Of a DNA stretch of 64,000 bases, positions 52,360 through 61,767 are shown in pieces. The translations under genes were made by a program, and so were the position numbers. Source of the DNA: an uncultured Oscillospiraceae bacterium (GTDB lineage Bacteria; Bacillota; Clostridia; Oscillospirales; Oscillospiraceae). Position 1 is the stretch's first letter. Each line of letters begins with the position of its first letter. The stretch is from the NCBI GenBank assembly GCA_934659425.1, contig CAKUHU010000001.1:62001-126000 (forward strand). Reading direction: 5' to 3'. The notes under the pieces are model-generated. The model had not been told where the DNA came from, searched no databases, and saw nothing but the letters and a program-made list of their open reading frames with translations.

Positions 52360-53061
52360 TTATTCCAGTCCCATGGCGTCATCCACCGGCATGGAGATCA
52401 CCACACCGTGGGCTGGTGAATTCAGCCCGCATGCGCTGCTGATGGCCGACGTGACAGCGTGTTTTTTGTCCCGGGGGACCACGATCATGACAAAATCCTG
52501 CTCCTCCTGGATGGAGATGCCGAAATGCTGACAGGCCCGCTCAGAGCCGCGCCGCCGCCCCTTTATGACGGTGCCGCCCCGTGCGCCGGCATCTCTGGCT
52601 GCGTCAATGACGTCATCGCTGTATCCGCTGGACACGGATACCCAAATCGCGGTATATTCCGATTTTTCTTTCATTTCCTTTATATCTCCCTCTATATTCG
52701 CTTCTGCGGCAGTTCGTGCCTCATCGCTGAGCAGGTGAAGCAGATGGCTTTGGATCCCGGTAATGGGGATGGTGATGGCGATGCCGGCCCCCTTTTGGTG
52801 AAAGGAGAGCTGCTGATGCAGTGCATCAAACAACTGCTGGATCATGAATTTGGGGACCGTCACCATGGTTACCAGCCGCGTGGTCCCCGTGAAGCCGAAG
52901 ATGTCCATGATCTCAGAGGGGGCGGTCCCCTTTCCCCGGCATTGGTAGCAGATGGGGACACGCAGCTCGTCAAAGAGCTCCTCTAACTTTTTTTGGTTTT
53001 CCGACTTGGTAATGGAAATCAACATACGCGGGGAAAGCTGTCGTTCTTCCCTTATTTCCAT
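52360..53061 (-). CDS. PII-like regulatory protein (two PII-like domains)
   Basis: A 233-residue protein with two ferredoxin-fold, PII-like halves. The first is about 14-110: RMLISITKSENQKKLEELFD, TGTTRLVTMVTVPKFMIQQL. The second is about 135-233: SGYSDDVIDAARDAGARGGT, VIKGRRRG and EQDFVMIVVPRDKKHAVTSA, close to the GlnB T-loop and B-loop plan. PII proteins bind small effectors such as nucleotides and gate transporters. The ATG at 53061 has GGAGG upstream and follows the DUF1538 stop by 2 nt. I infer that it regulates that membrane protein. Confidence 0.85.
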   Translation of the reverse strand: MEIREERQLSPRMLISITKSENQKKLEELFDELRVPICYQCRGKGTAPSEIMDIFGFTGTTRLVTMVTVPKFMIQQLFDALHQQLSFHQKGAGIAITIPITGIQSHLLHLLSDEARTAAEANIEGDIKEMKEKSEYTAIWVSVSSGYSDDVIDAARDAGARGGTVIKGRRRGSERACQHFGISIQEEQDFVMIVVPRDKKHAVTSAISSACGLNSPAHGVVISMPVDDAMGLE

Positions 53062-53062
53062 G

Positions 53063-54604
53063 TCATTCTTCCTCCAGTTCCATGACACTGTCATCCATCA
53101 ATTCGATGACAGTATCGTCCTCAAGGGGTACCGGCTCAGGACTTTGCGGTACCGCTTTCGATTTGTGTGTATATATAAGTCCCATGATCTGAATGGCGAT
53201 CAGGGGCGCCAGGGCAACCAGAGCGACGATGCCGAAGGCGTCGGTGACCACATTGCCGCCGGCGGCTGTACAGGCACCCATGGCCAGGGGCAGCAGGAAG
53301 GTGGAGGTCATGGGGCCGCTGGCCACGCCGCCGGAGTCAAAGGCGATGCCGACGAAAACAGATGGTACAAAACGGCTGAGAAGCAGGGCGAAAATATAGC
53401 CGGGAATGATGACCCAATAGATGCTGACCCCGGTCAGCACCCGGACCATGGCCAATGCCACCGCGCAGGCTACGCCGATGGAGAGGGCCGCGTTCATCAT
53501 GTTGTGGGAGACGATGCCGCCGGTGATATCCTCCACCTGGTCATTCAGGATTTGGACGGCGGGTTCCGCCTTGACAATGTAATAGCCGATGACGATACCG
53601 ATGGGGATGAGGGCCCACTTGAACACCCCTGAAGTCAAACCGCTGCCCAAGAGGTTGCCGACAGGGGCGAAGCCCACATTGACACCGGTGAGGAAGAGGA
53701 TCAAGCCGATCACTGTGTAGAGGAAGCCGATGATCATTTTCAAAATCTGCCGGCCGCGGTAATACCGAGTGCGGAGCTGGAAAAGGATAAACACGGCCAC
53801 CACAGGCAGCATGCTCTGGAGCACCTCAACGGTATATTGCGGAATGGACGTTAAAAACAGCTGTGCCACGTCGCGGGTGGTGACCACGGGCGGGATCGCA
53901 ATGGGAGTATAAAACGCCTCTGTGGGATGATAGAAAATGCCCAGCAGAAGGACCATCATGATAGGGCCCACACTGCATAATGCGATGAGGCCGAAGCTGT
54001 CCGAGGCGCTGTCTTTATCGCTGCGGGCGGTGGACAGGCCCACGCCTAAAGCCATGATAAAGGGGACGGTCATGGGGCCCGTGGTGACGCCGCCGGCGTC
54101 AAAGGCCACGGCCACAAATTCAGAGGGGGAAAAAATGGAGAGGATGAAGAGCAGGATGTAGAGCAGAATCAGCAGCATGGACAAGCTGATCTTGAAAAGG
54201 ATCCGCAGGACGGCCACCGCGGTAAAAATGCCCACTCCCACGGCCACGGTCCAAATGAGGACCTGGTTGGGAATGGAGGCCACCTGATTTGCCAAGACCT
54301 GCAGGTCGGGCTCAGAGATGGTGATGATGGCCCCCATCAGGAAACAGATCGCCACGATAAAGAGGATGTGGTTACTTCTAACCAGGCTGCTTCCCAAACC
54401 TTGGCCCAGGGGGGTCATAGCCATTTCCGCACCCAATTGGAAGAGGCCCATGCCGATAATCAGGAGCATCGCGCCCGTCAGAAACATCAGCAGTGTGCCT
54501 ACCTCCATGGGGACAAGCGTGATGCTGAGCAAAAGCACGATGGCCGTAATGGGCAGGATGCTGGACAGAGCTTCTTTGGTTTTTTCTTTCAGATTCTCAT
54601 TCAT
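53063..54604 (-). CDS. DUF1538 membrane protein (UmpAB-like transporter)
   Basis: A 513-residue membrane protein made of two repeats of the DUF1538 domain. Each repeat has the signature helix: VAFDAGGVTTGPMTVPFIMA in the first half and IAFDSGGVASGPMTSTFLLP in the second, each followed by DSFGLIAL or DAFGIVAL. About twelve hydrophobic segments and an acidic C-terminal tail follow. UmpAB-type DUF1538 proteins have been described as cation/proton antiporters; here both halves are in one chain. It is co-transcribed with the PII-like gene. Confidence 0.88.
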   Translation of the reverse strand: MNENLKEKTKEALSSILPITAIVLLLSITLVPMEVGTLLMFLTGAMLLIIGMGLFQLGAEMAMTPLGQGLGSSLVRSNHILFIVAICFLMGAIITISEPDLQVLANQVASIPNQVLIWTVAVGVGIFTAVAVLRILFKISLSMLLILLYILLFILSIFSPSEFVAVAFDAGGVTTGPMTVPFIMALGVGLSTARSDKDSASDSFGLIALCSVGPIMMVLLLGIFYHPTEAFYTPIAIPPVVTTRDVAQLFLTSIPQYTVEVLQSMLPVVAVFILFQLRTRYYRGRQILKMIIGFLYTVIGLILFLTGVNVGFAPVGNLLGSGLTSGVFKWALIPIGIVIGYYIVKAEPAVQILNDQVEDITGGIVSHNMMNAALSIGVACAVALAMVRVLTGVSIYWVIIPGYIFALLLSRFVPSVFVGIAFDSGGVASGPMTSTFLLPLAMGACTAAGGNVVTDAFGIVALVALAPLIAIQIMGLIYTHKSKAVPQSPEPVPLEDDTVIELMDDSVMELEEE

Positions 54605-54691
54605 AATGCTGTACCGTCACCTTCTTTGTATCCACACAAATTGTTTGTTTTTTCATGAAGAAAAGTGCCGGGACATTCGCAGCCGCGCCGC

Positions 54692-55117
54692 CTATGGAGC
54701 GAATGTCGAATCCTGGATGAGCTCAGCCTGGAGTCGAAGATATTCTTTGGCATCCTCTGGTCCCAGCAGTTCCAGCATTTTGGCCACAGTCTCCACGGTA
54801 AGTTCCCGTTTCCTTTTGATCTCCCCAAGACCCTTTTGGGTCAAGGATACGATAATATGCCGGGCATCCTGTGTGTCAGGCGTCCGGCAGACCAGTCCCT
54901 TTTCCTCCATTTGGCCCAGCAGGGCGGCAATCCGGGCCGTGCTCACTGCCATCTGCTGGCTGAGCTCTTTGGGGTATGCCGTGTTGTTGTGGGCCATCAA
55001 ATAGTTTAGGACAAACAGCTCTCCCCTCATCAGTGCGGATAACTGCTGATTGGCGGGAACATGGGATAATTGGGCCCCCAGGGCCAGCAATTCCTCTGCA
55101 AGTACCCTATAGTCCAT
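54692..55117 (-). CDS. MarR family transcriptional regulator
   Basis: A 141-residue winged-helix regulator. The recognition helix region is YPKELSQQMAVSTARIAALL, then GQMEEKGLVCRTPDTQDARH as helix end and wing. It lies upstream of and co-directional with the DUF1538-PII pair (88 bp gap) and is divergent from the FAD-dependent enzyme. Its promoter has an inverted repeat between the -35 and -10 boxes, which suggests that it represses itself and maybe its neighbours. The ligand is unknown. Confidence 0.9.
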   Translation of the reverse strand: MDYRVLAEELLALGAQLSHVPANQQLSALMRGELFVLNYLMAHNNTAYPKELSQQMAVSTARIAALLGQMEEKGLVCRTPDTQDARHIIVSLTQKGLGEIKRKRELTVETVAKMLELLGPEDAKEYLRLQAELIQDSTFAP

Positions 55118-55135
55118 TTTTTAGACCACCCGTCC

Positions 55136-55164
55136 AGTTAACTAACCTCGTTAATTATTGTCGA
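55136..55164 (-). promoter_or_regulatory. marR promoter with internal dyad
   Basis: On the minus strand TCGACA (55164-55159), a 17-bp spacer and TTAACT (55141-55136). The dyad TTAAC/GTTAA (55138-55154) covers the -10 side of the spacer, a good place for autorepression. Confidence 0.55.
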
Positions 55165-55325
55165 GATAAGGATACCGGAATCTGGGCAGCCTGTCAAGTG
55201 CAAAAGAGCGTTTTCCCGGAGGAGGGCCGCAGATATTGCCCTGTGCCGCTTGGCGGCTCTTTTTTGCCTTGTGCATGGTATTTTAGGGAAGAATATGGTA
55301 TGATGGGGCGGAAAGGGGAATTGGT

Positions 55326-56729
55326 ATGCGGGAAAAAACAGATGTTGCTGTAATTGGATGTGGGGAGGCGGGGATCTATGCCGCCTATGAGCTGGCACGC
55401 CTGAATCCTGCGCTCAAGGTAATGGTGCTGGAAAGGGGCAGGGACATCTACAGCCGGAGCTGCCCCATCGTGGCGGGCAAGGTGCGGGAGTGTGTCCAGT
55501 GCCCGGTGTGCGACACTATGTGCGGCTTCGGTGGTGCGGGGGCTTTCTCCGATGGAAAGTTCAATTTCACCACGGCCTTTGGCGGGTGGCTCACCGATTT
55601 TATGCCCGCCCAGGAGGTCATGGAGCTCATTGACTATGTGGACGAGATCAATGTGGAGCACGGGGCCACAGAGGAGATCTATTCCACCCAGACGCCGGAG
55701 GCGAAGGCGCTGGCTAAGAAAGCATTGGAATTTGACCTCCACCTCCTCCAGGCGAAGGTAAAGCACCTGGGCACGGAGAACAATTTGAGGATCCTTCAAA
55801 ATATTTATGAGGATATGAAGGACCGGGTGGACTTCCGTTTCCACACCGGGGTGGAAAAGATTGAAGTGCTGACAGGGGAGGGCTACCGCCTTACCACCGC
55901 CCGGGGGGACGAGGTGGACTGCAGCTGGCTCATCGCCGGCCCGGGCCGGTCCGGCGCGGAGTGGTTTGCCAACGAGTGCAAGAGCCTGGGGATTCAGCTT
56001 ATCAATAACCAAGTGGACATCGGCGTCCGGGTGGAGCTGCCCGCCCGTATCTTTGAGCATATCACGGATGTGGTATACGAATCCAAGCTGGTCTACCGTA
56101 CCCGGCAGTATGGCGACCAGGTGCGGACGTTTTGCATGAACCCCTATGGCCATGTGGTGGCGGAAAATGTGGAGGGCATCAATACGGTGAACGGCCATTC
56201 CTATGCCGATCCCGCCCTTCAAAGTGAGAACACGAACTTTGCCCTCCTGGTGTCCAACCGCTTTACAGAGCCCTTCAATGAGCCCTACCGCTACGGTAAG
56301 CATATCGCGTCGCTTTCCAACATGCTGGCGGGCGGTGTGCTGGTCCAGCGGTTCGGCGATCTGGTGGCGGGGATCCGCTCCAACAAACACCGAATGAGCA
56401 AATCCTTTACCCGGCCTACCCTCACTGCCGCGGTACCTGGGGATCTTTCTCTGGCACTCCCCAAGCGGCAGCTGGATGACATTATTGAGATGATCTACCA
56501 GTTGGATAAGCTGGCCCCCGGAACGGCCAACTATGATACTCTTTTATATGGCGCAGAAGTGAAGTTCTATTCCTCCAGGCTGTCCTTGTCGGGGGAACTG
56601 GAGACCTCTCTGCCCCAGTTTTTCGCCATTGGAGACGGTGCGGGAGTCACCCGGGGCTTGGCCCAGGCAGGGGCCTCCGGCGTGAAGGTGGCGCGGGTCA
56701 TCTCCCGGCGGCTGGCGGAGAAAAAATGA
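55326..56729 (+). CDS. NAD(P)/FAD-dependent oxidoreductase (COG2509-like)
   Basis: A 467-residue flavoprotein. The FAD-binding Rossmann motif VIGCGEAGIYAAYELA is at residues 9-24 and VLERGRDI follows. The cysteine pattern CVQCPVCDTMCGFGGAGAFS at about 57-76 and the FAD-binding end FFAIGDGAGVTRGLAQAGAS near 440 match the uncharacterised FAD-dependent dehydrogenases of the COG2509 group. The electron acceptor and substrate are unknown. GGAAAGGGG precedes the ATG, and the gene stands alone. Confidence 0.88.
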   Translation: MREKTDVAVIGCGEAGIYAAYELARLNPALKVMVLERGRDIYSRSCPIVAGKVRECVQCPVCDTMCGFGGAGAFSDGKFNFTTAFGGWLTDFMPAQEVMELIDYVDEINVEHGATEEIYSTQTPEAKALAKKALEFDLHLLQAKVKHLGTENNLRILQNIYEDMKDRVDFRFHTGVEKIEVLTGEGYRLTTARGDEVDCSWLIAGPGRSGAEWFANECKSLGIQLINNQVDIGVRVELPARIFEHITDVVYESKLVYRTRQYGDQVRTFCMNPYGHVVAENVEGINTVNGHSYADPALQSENTNFALLVSNRFTEPFNEPYRYGKHIASLSNMLAGGVLVQRFGDLVAGIRSNKHRMSKSFTRPTLTAAVPGDLSLALPKRQLDDIIEMIYQLDKLAPGTANYDTLLYGAEVKFYSSRLSLSGELETSLPQFFAIGDGAGVTRGLAQAGASGVKVARVISRRLAEKK

Positions 56730-57152
56730 GATGGCACTTTCTATGGAAAAGAGGAAGAGCGGTCCCGTCCCGGCCATCCTTTGGGGGGAGATCCCGATAG
56801 AGTGGGGAGAGACCCTATCTTGGAGATATTATACCTATGCGAAGGCGCGGCCAGTAGAGTGTGGGGACAGCCCCACAGCGATACTCTATGCGGGCGGCGA
56901 GCCGTGGTTGACAATTATGGAAGAGTCAGTACGTTTTGGCATCCATTATACAAGCTGATATTCATTTCCGAAAAAACAACAAAAAGTAACAAAATGAGTG
57001 ATTGCAACCTTTTCCACATTATCCACCGCTTTTTCCACACTCGATTATGTCAACGCGGTGGAAATGAGGTATGCAAAATCATTTGACATAAAATCTGTCA
57101 AGCGAAAAAACTTGGGCGAATTTTACGAAATTGATACAAAGGAGTGGGAACG
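56730..57152. other. Intergenic region with DnaA-box-like repeats before mnmE
   Basis: No gene is well supported. At 57010-57039 three near-matches to the DnaA box TTATCCACA lie in tandem: TTTTCCACA, TTATCCACC and TTTTCCACA. A fourth weak one on the other strand is at about 57055-57063. An A-rich stretch precedes them. They could regulate mnmE by DnaA or mark a DnaA-titration or replication site. Confidence 0.5.
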
Positions 57153-58526
57153 ATGGCGGAGGAGCTGATCGCTGCAGCGGCGACGGGATGGAGCAAGAGC
57201 GCCGTTGGGATCGTCCGACTGTCGGGGCCAGGGGCGGGAAGAGTTGCCGGGGCGGTGTTTGCCGCCGCGGACGGCAGGCCTTTGGAGTCTCATCCTCCCC
57301 GGGCGCTGGTGTATGGCGCACTCCGAGACCGGGAGGGGAGGGTCATCGACCATATCCTTGCCACCTGGTCCCCCGCTCCCCACAGCTATACCGGAGAGGA
57401 GACCGCCGAGCTCCAGTGCCATGGCTCCCCCATGGTGATAAGCTTAGCGCTGGAGGCCCTGTTTGCGCAGGGGGCCAGGCAGGCCGGGCCGGGAGAGTTT
57501 ACCAAACGGGCCTTTTTGAACGGAAAGCTGGACTTGGCCCAGGCCGAGGGTGTTATGGATCTTATCGATGCTGAGACCCCGGCGGCAGCTCGGCAGGCAG
57601 CGGGACAGCTCTCTGGAGCCCTGTCCCGACGGGTGGGGGAAATCTATGACGGTCTTGTGGATGTGATGGCCCATTTCCATGCGGTGTTGGACTATCCCGA
57701 TGAGGATCTGGACCCTTTTACCAAAGAGGGCTTGGCGGGTGCACTCAGCCAGGCGGAGCGGGAGCTGAGAGCCCTTGCAGAAACCTATGCCAGGGGGAAG
57801 CTGGTGCGGGAGGGGGTGGCCACCGCCATCGTGGGGCGGCCCAATGTGGGCAAGTCTACCCTCCTCAACGCCTTGGTGGGCTATGAGCGGGCCATCGTCA
57901 CGGATATCCCCGGCACTACCCGGGACACGGTGGAGGAGAAGTGCGTCCTGGGAGATGTGCTCCTCCGGCTCATCGATACCGCCGGCATCCGGGAGACGGG
58001 AGACGCGGTGGAAAAGATGGGGGTGGAGCGCTCCCGTCTGGCCATGGAGCAGGCGGGACTCATCTTGGTGGTCATGGACCAGTCCGTCCCCGCTGTGGAA
58101 GAGGAGTTTGCCCTTCTCTGGCGGGCCATGGCTCTGGCTCCCACCATCCTGGTGTGGAACAAGGAGGATCTGCCCTCCGCACCGGCCCCCTGTGTGGATA
58201 TGGAACTCCCTCCTGCGGTGGAGCTTTCTGCCCAAAGGGGCTCGGGACTGGACCAGCTGGCGCAGGAAATATCGCGGCTTTTCCCGGCGGGGGAGGCGGG
58301 GACGGGGGAGGGAGACCTTCTCACCAACGTCCGGCAGGCGGAGGCCGCCCGTCGGGCCCAGGAGGCGGTGGAGCGGGCCTCGGCCGCCTTAACATTGGGC
58401 GTCACCCCTGACGCCCTCCTTACCGACGTAGAGGAGGCCCTTTCCGCGCTGGGAGAGTTGACGGGCAGGACGGTCCGGGAGGATGTGACAAGCCGTATCT
58501 TTGCCCGGTTTTGTGTGGGAAAATAG
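57153..58526 (+). CDS. mnmE: tRNA uridine-5-carboxymethylaminomethyl modification GTPase MnmE
   Basis: A 457-residue tRNA wobble-uridine modification GTPase that works with MnmG. The N-terminal formyl-THF-binding domain has ETAELQCHGSPMVISLALEA and GPGEFTKRAFLNGKLDLAQA. The G domain has Walker A GRPNVGKST, the K-loop and DIPGTTRDTVEE, LIDTAGIRET and NKED, and the C-terminus ends in the conserved Cys motif FARFCVGK. The ATG at 57153 is preferred because AAAGGAG is 8 nt upstream. mnmG is not next to it, unlike the common order. Confidence 0.95.
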   Translation: MAEELIAAAATGWSKSAVGIVRLSGPGAGRVAGAVFAAADGRPLESHPPRALVYGALRDREGRVIDHILATWSPAPHSYTGEETAELQCHGSPMVISLALEALFAQGARQAGPGEFTKRAFLNGKLDLAQAEGVMDLIDAETPAAARQAAGQLSGALSRRVGEIYDGLVDVMAHFHAVLDYPDEDLDPFTKEGLAGALSQAERELRALAETYARGKLVREGVATAIVGRPNVGKSTLLNALVGYERAIVTDIPGTTRDTVEEKCVLGDVLLRLIDTAGIRETGDAVEKMGVERSRLAMEQAGLILVVMDQSVPAVEEEFALLWRAMALAPTILVWNKEDLPSAPAPCVDMELPPAVELSAQRGSGLDQLAQEISRLFPAGEAGTGEGDLLTNVRQAEAARRAQEAVERASAALTLGVTPDALLTDVEEALSALGELTGRTVREDVTSRIFARFCVGK

Positions 58527-58592
58527 AACTGGCGCGGGATGTTGGGGGGATCCCTTCCTTCAAGAGAAAAGACTGATAGGATAAAAAAGAAG

Positions 58593-58617
58593 GCCGGTAC
58601 AGCGATGTACCGGCGTT
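58593..58617 (+). terminator. Terminator of mnmE
   Basis: GCCGGTACA pairs perfectly with TGTACCGGC around a 4-nt loop, with a T-rich tail. Confidence 0.8.
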
Positions 58618-58637
58618 TCCTTTTATAATAAAGAGAT

Positions 58638-59027
58638 TTAGGTTTTTTCCTCGAAGGATACTCCGCAGTTTCGGCAGGTGATGGAGATCTTACCCTTTCC
58701 CTTGGGGACCCGGAGATGCTGGCCGCAGTTGGGGCAGCGGAAGTAGCGGTGATCCTTGTCCCGGCGGCGGGACTTATGAACCCGGTATTTCCGGATAAAG
58801 GGCCCGACCATATCCAAAAATTTGGCGTTTTCTGTCCGCCGGCGCTCCAGCTGTCGGGAAAACATGCGGTAAAAAGCGAAGATGAGACACAAGACAGATA
58901 ACAAACTCAACAGATCGCTGTGGAACAGAGCAGAGAGTATATAGAGGATAAAATAGAGGATTAGCAGGGCAAAATTGAGCTGATCTGTGCCATAGCGCCC
59001 ATACATAAGCCGCTGCATCCAGTTCAT
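58638..59027 (-). CDS. Small membrane protein with C-terminal zinc ribbon
   Basis: A 129-residue protein. Two hydrophobic stretches lie between residues 20 and 58 (LLILYFILYILSALF, LLSLLSVLCLIFAFY). A basic segment follows, and a C-terminal zinc ribbon with CPNC and CRNC pairs. I recognise no named family; proteins of this plan are common next to core genes in Clostridia. The ATG at 59027 suits the GGGAAG site; the longer frame upstream has no family support. It diverges from the dCMP deaminase gene. Confidence 0.7.
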   Translation of the reverse strand: MNWMQRLMYGRYGTDQLNFALLILYFILYILSALFHSDLLSLLSVLCLIFAFYRMFSRQLERRRTENAKFLDMVGPFIRKYRVHKSRRRDKDHRYFRCPNCGQHLRVPKGKGKISITCRNCGVSFEEKT

Positions 59028-59161
59028 ATCCATCACTTCCCGCAAGTTTTTACGAATAATATGATAACGTTTTACAGAAAAAAGGTCAAGGAAAGAAACG
59101 TAAATAAAATGTGAATTGTGAAGGGAGAGAAGCGCTGGCGGTGGAAAAGGGCGGTTGGGAC

Positions 59162-59190
59162 TTGTCAAGGGGCGAAAAAGCGGCTATACT
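59162..59190 (+). promoter_or_regulatory. Promoter of the dCMP deaminase gene
   Basis: TTGTCA (59162-59167), 17-bp spacer and TATACT (59185-59190), only 27 bp before the TTG start codon, so the leader is short. Confidence 0.8.
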
Positions 59191-59217
59191 GTTGAAAAAG
59201 GAAAGGGGGCGTCTTTT

Positions 59218-59706
59218 TTGATACGGATCGACAAGGAAAACTATTATCTGGACATTGCCCAGACGGTGCTGGAGCGGTCCACTTGCCTGCGGCGCTGTTA
59301 CGGCGCTATCATTGTCAAAAATGACGAAATCGTGGCCACTGGCTACAACGGAGCCCCCCGGGGCCGAAAAAACTGTGTGGATCTGGGGTTTTGCACCCGG
59401 GAGGCTATGGGCATCCCTTCTGGGGAGCGGTATGAGCTCTGCCGCAGTGTTCACGCAGAGGCCAACGCCATTCTCTCCGCTGCCAGAAGCGAGGTGCTGG
59501 GAGGTACTCTCTACCTGGCGGGACGGGATGCCAAGACTGGTGAGCTGCTGAGCGACGCCACCTCCTGCTCCATGTGTCGGCGGCATATCATCAACGCGGG
59601 GATCGAGCGGGTGGTGATCCGGCGGACCCCCACGGAGTACACGGTGGTCCATGTGGAGGACTGGGTGCGGGAGGACGATTCTCTGCCGGAGCAGTTTAAG
59701 GGCTGA
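59218..59706 (+). CDS. Deoxycytidylate (dCMP) deaminase family protein
   Basis: A 162-residue zinc-dependent deaminase with a TTG start. The start is chosen for GAAAGGGGGCG upstream and because the promoter lies at 59162-59190, inside the longer open frame. The zinc site is visible as SVHAEANAILSAA (His and catalytic Glu) and TSCSMCRRHIINAG (two Cys). CYGAIIVKNDEIVATGYNGA is the usual nucleotide-side segment. It converts dCMP to dUMP, feeding thymidylate synthesis. Confidence 0.9.
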   Translation: MIRIDKENYYLDIAQTVLERSTCLRRCYGAIIVKNDEIVATGYNGAPRGRKNCVDLGFCTREAMGIPSGERYELCRSVHAEANAILSAARSEVLGGTLYLAGRDAKTGELLSDATSCSMCRRHIINAGIERVVIRRTPTEYTVVHVEDWVREDDSLPEQFKG

Positions 59707-59850
59707 GGGCGGAAGGGACCTTTAAAAAGCCGGTCAGCCTGCTTCGAGAAACACGGCGGCGGTTTGGGATCGGATTTCGCCTTTCGTGCACGAAATTTCT
59801 TGACAGAAAAAGGGTTGAGACTTAAAATAAATTTGGTGCATTTTTTTGAA

Positions 59851-59876
59851 AAGCGCCTTGGGCGCTTTTCTTTTTT
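59851..59876 (+). terminator. Terminator between the deaminase gene and rny
   Basis: AAGCGCC pairs with GGCGCTT around a 3-nt loop and a long T/C-rich tail with six T residues follows. Confidence 0.75.
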
Positions 59877-59939
59877 CAGAGATTGAGGAAGGATTTGAAA
59901 ATCCAATTACGAACAACACGGAGGTGTGAAAAGCACGAC

Positions 59940-61484
59940 ATGGAATTTAATTTGCTTTGCGTGATCGTAGGGATCATCGCTTTGCTTGTGGGCGTGGTGG
60001 CGGACAGTGCTTACTGGAAAAATGTCTCGGAAAAGAAGTTGGGTTCTGCCGAGGAGGAGGCCAAACGCATTCTCAATGAGGCCATTCGGACCGCGGAAAA
60101 CAAGCAGAGAGAGGCCATGGTAGAGGCCAAGGAGGCCATCCTTACCGCCCGAAATGAGTGGGAGAAGGAAGAGAAGGAGCGCCGGAGCGACCTTCAGAAA
60201 CAAGAGAATCGTCTGCAGCAAAAAGAGGAGAACCTGGACCGGAAGACTGACAACATGGAAAAGAAGGAAGAGGCTCTCCAGAATAAGCTGGCCGAAGTGG
60301 AGCGGATCAAGGAAGAGACCGAGGGGCTCAAGACCCAGCAGCTCACTGAGCTGGAGCGGATCTCCGGCATGACCGCGGAGGAGGCCAAGGACCTGCTGGT
60401 CAGCCAGCTGGAGGCCGAGGTAGTTCACGAGTCCGCCGCGAAGATCAAGGAGGCGGAGGCGAAATATAGGGAGGAATCCGACTCCCTGGCCCGGGAGATC
60501 ATTGGCTTGGCCATCCAGCGGTGTGCCGCTGACCATGTGACCGAGACTACCGTTTCGGTAGTGCCCCTGCCCAGTGATGATATGAAGGGCCGTATCATCG
60601 GCCGGGAGGGCAGAAATATCCGCGCGTTGGAGACCCTCACTGGTGTGGATCTGATTATTGATGACACGCCGGAGGCCATTACAGTTTCCTGCTTCGACCC
60701 GGTCCGCCGGGAGATTGCCCGGATCGCACTGGAGAAGCTGATCCAGGATGGCCGGATCCATCCCGCACGCATTGAGGAGATGGTGGAGAAGGCCAAGCGG
60801 GAGGTGGACGCCACCATCAAGGCCGAAGGGGAACGGGCTGTTTTTGAGACCAATGTCCATGGACTCCATCCCGAATTGGTCAAGCTGCTGGGCCGGATGA
60901 AGTACCGCACCAGCTATGGGCAGAATGTACTCAACCACTCCATCGAGGTGTCCCACCTGGCCGGGCTGATGGCCGCTGAGCTGGGCGGAGATGTGGCCAC
61001 AGCCAAGCGGGCGGGGCTTCTCCATGACTTGGGCAAGGCCATCGACCATGAGGTGGAGGGTTCCCACGTGGCCATCGGTGTGGAGCTGGCCCGGAAGTAC
61101 CATGAGAATGAGGAGGTCATCCACGCCATAGAGGCCCACCATGGCGATGTGGAGGCCAGAACCTTGGTGGCCGTGCTTGTCCAGGCGGCCGACGCGGTCT
61201 CCGCCGCCCGGCCCGGTGCCCGGCGGGAGAATCTGGAAAATTACATCAAGCGTTTGGAGACCTTGGAGGGTATTGGTTCCTCCTTCCCCGGTGTGGAGAA
61301 GTGCTTTGCCATTCAGGCTGGACGTGAGATCCGCATCATGGTGGAGCCCGAGAAGATCAGCGAGGATCAGATGGTCCTGCTGGCCCGCAATGTGGCCAAG
61401 AAGATCGAGGATGAGATGGAGTATCCCGGCCAGATCAAGGTCAATGTCATTCGGGAGACCAAAGCGGTGGATTACGCAAAATAA
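59940..61484 (+). CDS. rny: Ribonuclease Y
   Basis: A 514-residue membrane-bound endoribonuclease that starts mRNA decay in Firmicutes. Order: an N-terminal membrane helix ([18 protein letters not shown]), a long coiled coil to about residue 200, a KH domain ([20 protein letters not shown]), and an HD domain with [15 protein letters not shown] as the metal site and [20 protein letters not shown]. The ATG at 59940 places the membrane helix at the N-terminus as in the family; the ribosome binding site GGAGG is rather far (15 nt). A perfect terminator follows. Confidence 0.95.
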   Translation: MEFNLLCVIVGIIALLVGVVADSAYWKNVSEKKLGSAEEEAKRILNEAIRTAENKQREAMVEAKEAILTARNEWEKEEKERRSDLQKQENRLQQKEENLDRKTDNMEKKEEALQNKLAEVERIKEETEGLKTQQLTELERISGMTAEEAKDLLVSQLEAEVVHESAAKIKEAEAKYREESDSLAREIIGLAIQRCAADHVTETTVSVVPLPSDDMKGRIIGREGRNIRALETLTGVDLIIDDTPEAITVSCFDPVRREIARIALEKLIQDGRIHPARIEEMVEKAKREVDATIKAEGERAVFETNVHGLHPELVKLLGRMKYRTSYGQNVLNHSIEVSHLAGLMAAELGGDVATAKRAGLLHDLGKAIDHEVEGSHVAIGVELARKYHENEEVIHAIEAHHGDVEARTLVAVLVQAADAVSAARPGARRENLENYIKRLETLEGIGSSFPGVEKCFAIQAGREIRIMVEPEKISEDQMVLLARNVAKKIEDEMEYPGQIKVNVIRETKAVDYAK

Positions 61485-61536
61485 GCGGAGGATCTGCCGG
61501 AATTCGTGAGCCCCGCGGGAATAGAGAAAAGAATAT

Positions 61537-61575
61537 AAAAAGAGAAGGACACCGGATGGTGTCCTTCTCTTTTTA
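61537..61575 (+). terminator. Terminator of rny
   Basis: AAAAAGAGAAGGACACC pairs perfectly with GGTGTCCTTCTCTTTTT around GGAT. Confidence 0.95.
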
Positions 61576-61767
61576 TATAGGGATTCAAAAAGTCATAAGC
61601 AGCAAATCCGACCGTTCAGAACGTATGCTTTTGGAGCGCTTTTTCCCTTTTGCCAGGATGAGCGGAGAGGAAAAAAGAGCTCCTCTGGTGCGGCAGTGGT
61701 TTCTCTTCCGTGTTCCGCTTCCAGGGGAGCGCAATTTACTTTATCCAAGCGGACCCTCTGCCCTGCA

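Noticed and set aside
56731-56958. Possible 75-residue ORF after the FAD enzyme
   Set aside because: No ribosome binding site, no recognisable family and no coupling beyond chance overlap with the stop; kept only as intergenic DNA.
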